DNA from: Leptasterias polaris
Taxonomy: Eukaryota > Echinodermata > Asteroidea > Forcipulatida > Asteriidae
Assembly (NCBI GenBank): GCA_037783415.1
Contig: JAZGTN010000058.1
Location: forward strand, 2,578,001 to 2,642,000
DNA length: 64,000 nucleotides
Reading direction: 5' to 3'
The position numbers and the translations under genes were made by a program. Shown here piece after piece: positions 23,782 through 36,000 of the stretch. The notes beneath the pieces are model-generated. The model worked only from the letters and a program-made list of their open reading frames with translations, was not told the DNA's origin and ran no database searches. Each line of letters begins with the position of its first letter. Within the stretch, counting starts at the first letter, position 1.

Positions 23782-26700
23782 TTAGTGGAATCTCCCAAAA
23801 ACACGACGTCTGGAATCTGAGTTGCCAATAAATTCCTCTGCTATTTCTTGGATGTTGATTTCTGCCAGCTCTTCCCGATGAATATGACAAACCATCACAT
23901 GATTCAGCCTCTCTTGGGTCATGGTATTGCGAAGCCAGGTCTTCATACGTCTAAGAGCACTAAACGATCTCTCTGCTTCCGTTGAACTGGCAGGAGAAAC
24001 CAGAATTAGGCGCAGAAGTGCCTCAACTTCCCAAAACATACGCCGAACCGAAGGCTGCATTTCCTGAAATAACTTTCTGTACTCCTCCACAAATGATTCC
24101 TTGAACTGACCCCTGAAAAAGTCTAAGTGCAACCGCAAATTGTCTGAGAGTTCTGGGTATTTGTCCACGAGGTCTTGGTGGTATTCTCCAGACAATAGCA
24201 TGGATGCCAGCCTGCCCTGATCTCCCAAGTCAGTAGATGAGAAGTACTCATCCATATTTGTCAAAGCGCTGTCTATTACCTTGTAGTATTCTGCGCGAAA
24301 CAGTTGTTCTGTCGACTGTTCAAGTTTCTCCTCTCCCTGACTAGACTCATATCTTGAATGGTGCCTTCGTTGCCGAACAATGACGGGCCCCTTTTCACTT
24401 GCCTTTTCCAGATAATTTCTGAACTCTTCCTCAGATCGAAGTCTGTTCAGCTCCGTTTTCACCGCCTCAGCCGATGCAAGCATCCCAGATATGTTTATTC
24501 CAGAACCTTGCAATGCTTTGTTGAATTTCTCAAGGCATTGTATGATGGGTAAGGCAGCTGTCAAGCCCAGAATGCACTTGACAGAGGATAAGCACTTCCG
24601 TAATCCTGCTGCTCGAGAAGCTACCTTTGTCCCAAAGTCACGAGAGGCTACTTCAAGTGCATTCAAGACATCTTCGTAGTTTTTTAGGAATGCCACAATG
24701 GAATCAGCACGGGTGAGCCATCGTGTTGGACAAATTGGCTTTAGCCGCGATGGCGATGGGCACTCGGTGTCTTCCTCATGTAAACTCAGGTAGAGGTTCT
24801 TGAATTTTCCGGATCCTTTGTAAAACTTCCCCAGTTCTTGAAGATGGTCAAGGGCATCTCTTATAAATGGGGCACTCTGGATAGCTTTGGACACAACAAG
24901 ATGCGAAACATGTGCACCACAGTGAGTGTATGAAGCCAGTGGTTGAATCTTCTTTACCTCTGCCTGACATCCACTGTATTTGCCTGACATGTTGCTGGCC
25001 CCATCGTATGTTTGCGCTCGAAGGTTTTCCACCGGCAGCTGAAATCTCGTAAGTACATCCTTCAGCATTTTACACAAAGATGATCCAGTGGTTGATGACA
25101 TTTCATACAGGCCTAAGAACTCCTCTTTTACATCAAATGTTTCATTGACGTACCGAATGCATACTGATTCCTGCTCTGTTCCCGTACAATCCTGGGTACC
25201 ATCTATGATTACACCAAAAGTTCTTAGGATAGGTGGACCGCCTTCGGTGTTAGTGCCATTAACTCTTTGACATATGTTTCTTAATATCTTGTGACTCATG
25301 AGCTTAAGTACTTCATTCTGGCAGGTGCCTGAAGTGTAAGAAGTTTTCTTGTCAATCCATGACTTCAGGTTTTGGTCATCTGATGCCCGAAGCTGTAATA
25401 AGGCTTTGAAGTTGCCATCTGTATTCTCCTTACCTCGAACAGCTAAGCCTTGCTGGGCGAGAAACTGCAAAGAAGTTACTATTTTGACCAAGGCTTTCTG
25501 TGCTAGTAGCTGGCTCTCAAGAAGTTGTCTATTCAGTTGAGCATTTACATTTTCCGTTTTCTTGTGGGTAACCAAACTGGTCACAGAAATCTTGTGGGCA
25601 GCTGATTGTTCATGTTTTTGAAACTTTTCCGTGGCCTTCTTCCAGTTCGCAAACCCTATTGATATAAACCTATCTTCTTTGTATTTCGCCATTCCTGTCA
25701 GATTTTTTCTGGTTGCTTCTACACAGGTAAAACACAAAACTCCGCCAAGATGAGAATCAACATGAAGCCATGGGAATTTCTGATACCATGATGTTTGGAA
25801 CTTCAGTTTCTTATTGCTTAACGTCTGAACAGGCAAGCAACTTACGTCTTGAGGTTGGTTAGGTTTATCGGGCAATGGAAAGGAACCTCCTGAAAAGGTA
25901 CTAGAGCTAGTTAGATCAGGTGTACAACCAGCTGGTGAGCGCTGTGACATATCTGCTGTTGAGGCTGTTGAGGAAGTAGGAGGTGTAGCAGGTGTTAATA
26001 TTGCTGTTGGTGATGTAGATCGGGATGGTACTGCTCCTACTGAAGACTGAGATGCAGAGTTAGACGATACACCACTTGTTGAGGTTGTGTAGCTAGATGG
26101 TGAACTAGGTGTTGGGCGTGTTGATGTCACAGAGCTAGATGATGTAGAAGCTGCAGTTGCTTGCATAGGTATTGAAGTATTTGAACTCTTTGGCAAAGAC
26201 CTGAAACACAACATAACAGGGCAACAATTAAAAACTGTACTTATATTGGTACAATAGTCGCTGAAAGATATACCATGCACCCATGCATTACTTTTCGGAA
26301 ATGTAAAAAAAATTATTGCTGTTTCATTGAACCTCACCTTTTGGGTATAGGCGCACTGAAGAACGAATGAAGTGTTCTTTGCTTGTCCACTTTACTTGTA
26401 TGACTTGCTTGTTTTGGAGAGTGTGCAGGAATATCTGTGGATTTAAAAATATGATCGATCAACCTTGCGATCAATAGGAAGACACATTATTGTAACCTAA
26501 CAATCAAACTTGTCTGTTTTTACAGCTATAAGTGTTTTTTATGATGTGAATTGTTAATAAGACGGTTGAAAATAGTAAAAATTCTGCAATTATCCTACCT
26601 GTCGCAGATGTCGCAGATGTCGCTAATGATGTAGCTGTTTCTTCCGCTGTTGGTTCAGGTTGATCTCGTTGCTGGGGATCTGATTCTGAAACAACATTTT

Positions 26701-28813
26701 TTCAAACAACTTAAAAATAATTGTGCAGATTATACAACTTGGACGTGATCTTAGATTGAAATAAGTGACATAACGATACCGTTAAACATTATGAGATCTT
26801 GATATACACCAAACATGCCAAATAGATATATAACCAATTAGCAATCTTTAACATTCAAAAACAGTATCACTGACAACAAGGGGTGTTGGAAATTATTGTT
26901 TACAACTCCATAACTTAATTCACAAAATAAATCTTCATTGAAACGTCATTTCTGATGACGTAAGAAGTAACCCTTTACGATGTATAAAGAAATGCCAAGA
27001 ACAATGCAAAATTAGCATTCGGTAATTTACTGTAAAAAATCATACAAACAGCGGGAGACCCCTTAAGTTATCGAGCATTTCCCTACATAGACATGGTACA
27101 TAACATTGTTTAAATAACAATTGCAACAACTATTGTTGTTAACATACCTAAGCTGACATAGTGGGTTTCATGAATGTGCCCCAAATATAGTGTCTTCTTG
27201 GCGCCCTCCTCTTCATACTTGTGCATGTAGAAACCTGATGTTGTACTATCTTTCGCACTTGTAACAATGTCAATGTTAACAACATACTTCTTGGAAGTGG
27301 CAATGATTTCTGGTTCACCAGCCCATGTCTTATCCTGTCTCATGTTGTGTATGTACGCATTAGTCACCACGTGCGCCATGTCATCAATAATCTGTGTGAT
27401 AAAACAATAAACATTTTCTGGATCACAAAATTGTTGAATTACAATTCATATCATGTCCCAGTCTTCTTGAAATACTAAATGAAACTTTGTAAGGAATTGG
27501 GGAAAAATCTTGCAACTACCACAATAAGAGAATATACATTTTAGCACCTAAAACATTGCCGCAAAACGTTTCAGCGCCTGTATGTACATGTACATTAATT
27601 ATATTTTACACGAGCATCTAAAACGCGGTTGTTTAAGATTTAAACAGTGTTTTTGCAGTGTAAAGCTACAGCCAAATTCTCTAACAATTCAATATTGCCG
27701 TCGACTCAGCTTTACATATGTAAAGTTGCATCACAAATTAAGCACAAAATAGATAACAAGGCAGTTAATGACAAATTTACCATAAATACAACACAATATA
27801 AAGTTTTTATACCAACTTACACTGTTTTCCATGTAATCACATATCACAGTTCGGAGTTCTTCATGACTTGTTGGTGTAACACAATCTAGAAGTCCAACGT
27901 TTTCTAGCTGATCTGCCAATGCTCTGAAGAAGCAATTTCCATCACCGGCAACTTCCCTTCTTATTTTGAGTCCACACTTTTCTGCGTTTGATATGAGACG
28001 GCCAAGATGAGTGTCTGTTTCTGTATAATGAAATAGTTACAACTTACAAGGTTCAGTTCCGAGTGGAAAACAATTAGAAACATAATGTACTTTAGCTTCT
28101 CCGTTCAAGTTGGTATACGAAGCTCATAAATTAGTTAACATTTTTTCACCATTATACTTTCTCGTTTTATTACTGAATACGGTTTGAAATTTGAAAACCG
28201 AACTTCACAAATAATCCATTAAACGTTATGTATTTATCACATGCATAGCACCAGCCATATTTATGTTGAAATGGTATTCATTATAATAAGTGTTCACTTT
28301 TCTCAAAAAGTATCAAAGGATGAAACTCAAAACCCCAAAGAAAACTGTTATTTGGCCGAATTAGCATAAACCTCCCAGTATACTGCTGATCTGAAGCCCA
28401 GCCCCCAGAAGTTACGAACGTTTCAATGGTAACACCCTATTCAGTAAGAGAGGGGGTACCGTAGGGAGAGATGAGAGTGGGAGATCACAGCAAACTAGAT
28501 CTTTATGAATAGTACTATTTAATTAAACATGTTGAAAACAAAAAATAGATGATTGCTACAGGGTACAGACTCGTAAAGTCGTCTATCTAGTAGACGTGCA
28601 TGCTAGAGATGGAGCCGTGGGGATCCAGGCAAGAGCTCAGTGGACAAAATGTAGCAACACTCCTGGATTCAGTGGATTTATACCGTCATACCTGAAAACC
28701 AAGATCAACTAACCAAATTTGTCTTTTTCCTTTGACATACCTTTTGTCAATTTTTTTGTATATGATGTGTTACAGCTTGTTCTCCGGCGTTTTGATGTTT
28801 TTGAAGCTGGCAT
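23782..28813 (-). CDS. OTU cysteine protease-hAT transposase fusion protein
   Basis: Six coding exons join in phase with GT/AG borders: 28813-28741, 28020-27821, 27391-27148, 26685-26599, 26434-26338 and 26200-23782, giving 1,039 residues with no break. Residues 46-172 form an OTU domain: AGDGNCFFRAL (D51, C54), WAGEPE (114-119) and HETHYVSL (H168). Then come a Ser/Thr/Ala linker, a PCNA-box-like QRTLHSFF (220-227) and a Ser/Thr/Pro-rich stretch (about 234-350). From about 365 there is a TTF-type zinc finger (TSWYQKFPWL, HLGGVLCFTC) and a DUF4371-like hAT core (GVIIDGTQD, QTYDGASNMSG, CGAHVSHL, CPTRW). The C-terminal hAT block SSTEAERSFSALRR begins at 972. The hAT part is close to ZMYM/ZNF862-type transposases. 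The protease role is inferred from the domain: cleaving ubiquitin from transposase or host proteins. The first exon is a short basic leader (MPASKTSKRRR). An untranslated exon may end near 29818. Confidence 0.85.
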
Positions 28814-30474
28814 CTTTAGCCCCCCTATAAGAAAATAAAGACAACAATTTTGTGATGGGCGAATGAAAATTTGAATGTATTTATTTGTTATATTAATCAT
28901 TTAATTAATCCTATAAAGTACGGTCCGACACAAGTTTAAACATAAGAAATAGACGAGCTGCCACAGAAAGGGAAGGTACACATTCCAGAGGGAGTTGAGG
29001 GCTTTTATGCGAACTTGACATGGAATTACACAGGTGTAAGGAACTAACAGATACTCTGTAAGCGAGATTACTACGTTGCATTTTGTAAATCTTCTGATAA
29101 AATTATTTATTAAATGTTAATGGTTCACTTGTTTCTTGATTTAATGATAACAAAGCCTAATAATAATATCTTAAAATGGCACAAAATATAGTGAAACAAA
29201 AGAAAATGAAAAGAGCTAGTGAGAATAACTTCTAACCGATTCAGAGGAACATCGGAGTTAAATATTAATGCAACTGTTTTCATTTCAAAAATCCGATTGT
29301 GATTTCAAAAATTATGGACACAGAAAGGAACATTGGCAAGCTAGTATAGAAGCCTCACTTTCATGGTTCCCTCTTCCCTCTTGGGTCGAATACACTCAAA
29401 CCGCATGTTTTGAAATTTGTACAGTGTCTGGAAAATGTCAGGCCTTCCAAGTTATCCACACTGATATATTAAAAAAAGTAAATCCTCAGTGGCAGAGTTT
29501 AGTAGCACGCATGTCTACTTACTATGCTTACATTTCGCTAGATTGTGTCTTTTATGTCTTTATCATTTAAACGTTAGGCCCATATTGGATTTGAAGTTGT
29601 AGGCCATCTAACCAAAAGGCCTAGTTCACATTATAACTGTTGAAGGTGTTCATAATATTTAATGTAACTCAACATGCTCAAGGATACAAGTTATCTTGCA
29701 AGTTATAACCAAAATGAGCGTATGTGTTGTGTGATATGAAGTTATGTACGTCATGTATGCCTAACATTATAGTTAGGCCCTACTTCGGCTACTTCTACAA
29801 TAATTAAGACACTTACCTCCTTGCTTCTGTAATGGATCGAATGCTCCAAGACAAGACAGCTTTTTATCTTCAAGTTAAGAAGAGATGCGGCAAGTAGTGA
29901 AACTTAAATCGTCGACAATATACTAAGCGAAAGTTGAGTTTTCTTCAATAGTTTTCAAGGAGACGAGCATGCAATGAGAGCATGCATACGATCGCGTTGC
30001 TAACAGGAAGACGATGTCATTCATAAGGCGCGTAAAACCACAAATCTGACCTAGGCAGCCGTCGTGACTGTGTTGCAAATTCAGCGGTTGTCGATGGTTA
30101 TAGCGACAACGAGGGCTTTTAATAAAACCTGCATGGTCTGGCAATGGTCATTTTAACTTGAAAATTTAAATAACCGCAGGCCTGTAACTCGAGGGTGGGG
30201 GGGGGGGGGGGGGGGACACACGACCCCTGAAAAAGGGGAAAATCACAACAAAAGTGTAAATGCAAAAGAGATGTTCCAAATTGCTTAAATTTTGCTTCAT
30301 TTTTCTAAACTGATTTTCCAACTTATGAGGGGGAGGTACTGGTACATCCCCCTATAAAACCCGGCGCATACGCAAAAATGTAAATACCCTATTAAAAGTC
30401 CCCTCCCCCCAAAAAAATATATACATATATACATATTGGCCTAAATAAATATATAAATAAATAAGTTAAAAAAA

Positions 30475-30514
<40 letters not shown>

Positions 30515-30867
30515 TTTATATATATATATATAATAAAAAATAGTATTAATAATAAAAAATAATAAAAAATTGTTTCTGGTTACGGGCCTAAATAACCAGG
30601 ATAAATAAGACTAGTTTAGTAGTGTTGCGTACTATCACGTTTATTCAGCGATCGACGATTGATGGTCACTTCTCTTCCTCTACCCCAAACCTCCACAATA
30701 CGAGTCAAATAAAAGAGACCAATGAGACGTTAAGTTTTAAACTTGGTGGTATTTTAGGGGTAAAGGCATTTAGAGTGTAACACAAAGGGCAAGGGCCATT
30801 ACGAGAATAACCCAATAAAAGCAAACCCTATAGTTTGCCTATGAGAAACTTTGGGAAACGGCAGTAA

Positions 30868-31599
30868 GACCCCGTTCCCACTAGATCCCGCAATTGCGGG
30901 ATCTGATCCCGCAATGCAGGATCAAAGGGCGATCAAGTGTAAGTGGGAACGCGAGGGCGATCAGGATCAAGATCCCGCATATTGATCCACCTCTGGAGTA
31001 GGATCAAAGCAGGATCAATCCCGCAAAGGGCGATCAACGTGTATAGTGGGAACGCAAGGTGGATCATGATCCCGCAATTTTCCCGGGCTACATCCGGTTC
31101 CAAAGGGCGCGAAGAATTACGCGCCATCCCTTGGCCTCTCCATTGTTGTTGCATGTAACATGTAAAAGCCCAACAAAAAGCCACAGTGGCACTATTGTAC
31201 AAAACGTATAGTTCACGCCCTTACAGCAGCGGCTGATAAGCCAGGCACTCCATGCATGACTCGACTGTACTCTGCTCTCACTATCTACACGCTGTCGCAT
31301 TCATTTTGACCTGCATGACCTATAATCAGCTGTGGTATACATGACCAAGAGCAAGACAACGCGCCATGACAACAACAAACAACCATGGCGGACAGCCAAC
31401 CTTCGACCCGGTCCGATTGCGCAGGCGCACTCATGCACGAATGACCTTCTTAGGTGAACTTTAGATCCACTTCCGTTCACAAAAGGCGGATCAATGCGGG
31501 ATCGTACTCAAATGGGAACGCGGCAATGTTGACTACCACAGGGTAATTACTATTGCGGGATCTTGATCTCGTAATTGCGGGACTAGTGGGAACGCGGCA
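30868..31599. mobile_element. Non-autonomous element with GATCCCGC palindromes
   Basis: Ends GACCCCGTTCCCACTAG and, complemented, TGCCGCGTTCCCACTAG, followed by ATCCCGCAATTGCG-like words on both sides. TAA flanks it (30865-30867, 31600-31602). A perfect 20-base palindrome GATCCCGCAATTGCGGGATC starts at 30885, and GATC/CCCGCA words recur about a dozen times. No coding capacity seen. A TAA duplication would fit a Harbinger-type origin, but the first bases of the two ends differ. Confidence 0.7.
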
Positions 31600-33033
31600 T
31601 AACACGATCTTTCTTATCTGATCAAAAGGTACTGAGGCATGAACAGGTCGTTTTGGGACCACTGCCTGAGAGTTTTCTGACAAAAATATCCGCAAAATTT
31701 AGTAGGTTTTTATTTATAATGTGAAGTATTGGGGAAAAGTGTTCAATGTTATTATGAAAGCAACTTTGAATTATAAAAAACGACCAGATATATCTTGAGA
31801 AACCAGGAAACGGCAAATTACGTGACCGCGCTCAGCGTATATAGAGTGGGAGGGTCGGCGTACAAAGTACAGAAATAATCCAAGGTCGATCTGATTCGTC
31901 TCCGATCACGCTGAGATTCAACCATGCATTTCAAGCATGCATTTCAGTCCACTATTCCGGCTTTTACACTAAACTATTAACGGCATGGGCGAAAAACATG
32001 GGGGGGACATTTGATATTGTGTCCCCCACCCTTGAAAACTTGGGGGGGACATATCCCCCTGTCCCCCCCCTATTTGACGCCAAAGGTTTGTTGGTCTGTT
32101 TTGTTCAGCATTATGCTCAATTGTATGGGGAGGAAAAAGTAGTTTATAACATTCATCGTCTTGTCCACCTCGCAGAGGATGCAAAACTGCATGGTCCCCT
32201 GGACAGCTTTGCAGCTTTTCCATTTGAAAACTACTTAGGACAATTGAAAAAACTGGTAAGGAAACCCAACTGTGTTCTTGAGCAAGTTATCCGAAGGCTG
32301 TTTGAGAAATCATCATGCACTTATCAAGATGACACCGCTTCCAAGACTGCTGGAGCACAAGATATCTGTCTCAAGATGGAACACACCAATGGACCACTTC
32401 CTGTTGGAGTTACATATCTGCCATGTTCCCAATACAGAGATGTTATGGTGAATGGGTGTCTCATCAGCACAAAGAAGTCTGATAACTGTATGAAAGTGGG
32501 ATCCAATATTTACCTCATAAGGAATATAATCAAATGTGCATCAGGTGTGTTCATCATATGCTCACGTTTCTTAACTCGTGAACCTTTTTTTCTTTACCCA
32601 TCTGATTCTTCTGTGGCAGAAATTTTCAAGGTGTCCCGTCCCGGTTCACAATCTGTTGTTATAAATGTCAAGTCAGTAACAGGAAAGTGTGTTAGACTTC
32701 CATGTGGTGACAATAAATATGTTGTTTTCCCTCTTGTACATGTACATGTTCAGTCATTTTCATAGTTCTTTATCACTGTAAACTGGACTGTTAGTTTCAA
32801 ACATATTGCACTCAATGCTTTACTTCAGTGTCAAAACAAAAATAAAAGTTTACAGTTAAAGATCGAAGCGTCAGTGAGGTTGAATAACTTAAAACAAAAT
32901 AATAAGTGCTCTTTAATTACAAGCAAAAGGAAATAAATTACATGAAAATACACACATGTATACTAAAATAAGAGCTACATTAACTTCTCCTGTTGCTAAA
33001 GAAATATAATTTGCTTTTCACTTTAAATCAGAT

Positions 33034-36000
33034 ATGTTTGCTGTAGTGGTGTTTATAGAAAGCAATGAGGTTGAAGTTATTCCTAACAATTGGATGGTTA
33101 CTAGTGAAAAGGCACTTTGGCCCCCATGGAGGTCTACAGCAGCTGTGTCACGGGCAGTGAGGGAGAAGCTTCAGCCAGACGAAGGGACCTGGACTTCCTA
33201 CAGTATCCGGGTGCTGTGCCATTGCCGTTAGTATATATTTTTTTCAAGAATCCAAAAATATTTTGTACTATGCCAACTGTTTTGAACCTGAAAATTCAAA
33301 AGTAACACATGACACATGAGTAGCATAACATCTTTAGTTTTAAGTTATAGCAAAAAACAATAAGCAAAAAAACAAACACTTATTTATATTTGTGTTACTG
33401 TAAATTTTTCTCATTATACAATGAATGAAAACCTGTGACTGTTGATGTTGTTTACATTTAGAAACCTATGATGAAGGAAGGAGAACGTCCAAACAGGCAG
33501 AAGACACCTCCGACATACAAACAGAAGAGGATTGCTGTATTGGGAGACCAAAAGCTAGAAAGTGAGTTTCAAACACACAAGGAATAGTGGCGTGGCTATC
33601 TTAAAATTTAAACTAACCACTATTATTATCAGTCAAACCACGATCTGACGTATCTCATATGTTGTTATTTTGAGAAAAACAATTTACACTATATGGCATA
33701 TCTAGAAAACATCACTGGCACATTTCATCTCATGTGGTATGTTGTATCCATCGTGTTCTGACATAGATGCTTGTATTCATTACATTATCAGTAGTCCTTG
33801 TCATTTTGCTAAAAATATTCTACTGCTGTCTTACTAGGATATGTCACTTTGTGGAACTACCGTATTCATAAAAGCGAAGGTCACAAGCATGAGTCCCCTC
33901 GAACATGGCTTTATTGTTAATTAGACATCTAAACAGCCTAAAATGTTATTAAATTGTTGAAACTAATATTGAGAAAATAAAATGGGGACTGCTCTATATT
34001 CCGACACCCCTATGTTCCGACGACCCCCTCGTGATTTACATGCGAGGGTTAGGGTTAGGTTAGGGTTAGGGTTAGGAATAGGAAAATACACACGGGGTGT
34101 CGGAACATAGGTGTGTAGCCAATAAAATGTTCCCAAAATTTAAAACAAATTTTCTTGATATACATGTACAAAATACATCAAAAATTGGGGTTGTAGGTAA
34201 AAAAAAGTATGAATATTTATTACTAGTTTGAACCAAATGTTGTAATTATCAATACAACGCAGATTCATCCTACATGTACATGTACAAAATTACAGGTAAT
34301 GTAATTTTTGATGGGTTTCTCTTGCAGTTTACTATGGAGGCAAACAACTACAAAAAACACTCATTATATGAAATCACCTTTTTTATTGTACAGACGACGT
34401 AAGCCACCATCATGGTCAAGTGATGAAGATGAACCAACTCCACCTCGCCCTAGATTGCACTTGGCTGAACCAAGACCAGCCACTCCTCCTCATTCTCGGT
34501 CTCACTTCGCCACAGCTCCAAAACCACCAACTCCTCCTGACCCTCACTCACAACTCTCCATGACACCCTCAGGTATGATTTCAACAAGACCACCAACTAC
34601 ACCTCACTCCAGCAGTAGTTCTGGTTAGTCAATATTTTAGAAACATTTATAAGCAGAATGTTGAAATTACAACAAGCTATGTTTAAGATCGGGTCTTGTC
34701 TATTTCTTGTCTATTTCATAAATTTTATGCAATAGACATAACCTAATTTTAACAAAGTTAGTTGTAACTTCAAAATTTTGCTTGTTTACTATGCTTCAAT
34801 TGTCTCTTGATGTGGTGCATGATCTGATGCCATTTTATAGGCCTACCGCAGGGGGCAGTTTTGTTAAATTATGGGACTTGATTTTAAGAATTTAAGAGGC
34901 CCTAACAAATTGATTTTGACAACAAAGATTAAAACTCGGCCGTTCCTAATGTCTCAAGTTGAGTTACTTTTTTACCTTAACCACTTTTACAACATAGTCG
35001 AGTCTGTAATACTGCTGGTGCTGGTACTTGCACAAAAAATTAAAATTAAAGTATCTCTTTGACTTTTCTTTGGACTTATTTTTTTAAATAGTTTGGACGT
35101 GACAACTGAACAAAAGTATGCAGTGAAAACAATCATGTTTTTGTTTACATGATAATCGAGACAGCTTATTGTTTTGCCTCATGTAACCTTTTGGTTTGTA
35201 TTAATGGCAGGTACATCCCGCCCGAGCATCACTGACGTTGGCAACTATAATGTGACTGGTAAGTGTATAGTTTATATCAAAATACACTGAAAAACCAAGA
35301 TCTGAAATTACTAGACTGTGTCTGCATGCAGGTATATAATACTGCAGCATGCACGACCCTGGAGTTGGGTCATTATGAGCTTGCAGAATATATTAAATCT
35401 AAATCAGCCCATGATGCCCCATATGTGCAGGAATTAAATGTACCTGTAAGTCCTTGTATGGGTCCAAAATACAAACAACCGATAATTAAGTCCTCACTGT
35501 GACCCAGTAAGTCAGGCATGTTTATCCTTTTTAGCTTTTTTGAATTTGAATCCAGGTAATTCCACTTGAACTCAACCAGTGGCGATAAATGGCACCTCTC
35601 AAATATGGCTGAAATTTATATATCATTTTTATCACTCAACTACCAAGACTTCCGATGGTGAATGGCAGAATCAAATGTTTCTTTTGCAGATCACTTAATG
35701 TTGTGGCTAATATTTTTTAACTCTCTCAGCCAAAGCTGTTCTGAAGGCAGTGAGTGAGTTACAGGTGAGCTTGAAGGACGTAGCCCGGGAACAATCCTCC
35801 CAACGGAAGCTGTTGCAAAATGTTTTGCAAAGGGTGTGCAGCAGCTCAGAGGTGGCTGATGACGAGGAGCTAGATTTGACATTGCCTTTGAAGTCAGTAT
35901 TGGAGGTGAACGCCCTTGAAGAGAAACTGAAAGATGCATCCTTCATGACATCTTTGGTATGTGATATTTTTGCATTATTAAACACCCATGGTATTAGAGT

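Larger units (their letters stand above)
22935..32077. mobile_element. Nested block carrying an OTU-hAT element
   Basis: About 9.1 kb separating the two halves of the tnp2-like frame. The left edge reads GGGCGTCAATCC...GGGGGGGACAC and the complement of the right edge reads TGGCGTCAAATAGGGGGGGAC, a loose inverted repeat of a kind common at hAT ends. I could not find a clean 8-bp target duplication, so the exact ends are uncertain and more than one insertion may be involved. Contents: the OTU-hAT gene (minus), a homopolymer G tract (about 30198-30215), an (AAT)n microsatellite (about 30480-30513) and the palindrome element 30868-31599. 28814-30860 and 31610-32060 hold no supported gene. Confidence 0.6.
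21505..32765 (+). pseudogene. CACTA/EnSpm-like transposase (tnp2-like), split by a nested insertion
   Basis: Reading starts at ATG 21505 (MAYVRHRDCGSVMSYWTKRR). An in-frame TAA stands at 21577-21579, after which the same frame continues. An acidic, serine-rich N-terminal part (21690-21850) is followed by DGLPIFKSSNTQFWPILGLV (about 22130-22190), a tnp2-type block. One base is missing near 22240. The shifted frame continues with CDAPARAYVKQVKSHSGYYG, CDKC and PLDYMHLVCLGVTRRLL, ending at 22937. It resumes at about 32078 with VYNIHRLVHLAEDAKLHG and FPFENYLGQLKKLVR, the DUF4218-like block, and ends at 32765. The arrangement matches plant tnp2 and many animal relatives. Three breaks make it inactive. 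Confidence 0.85.

Noticed and set aside
31998..32077. First 27 or so codons of an open frame that leads into the second half of the tnp2-like transposase
   Set aside because: They encode only Gly/Pro/Leu from G and C runs at the edge of the inserted block; the real homology starts at about 32078.
34045..34078. Interstitial telomere
   Set aside because: Only about five units, inside a fold-back repeat with clear arms; more likely part of that element.
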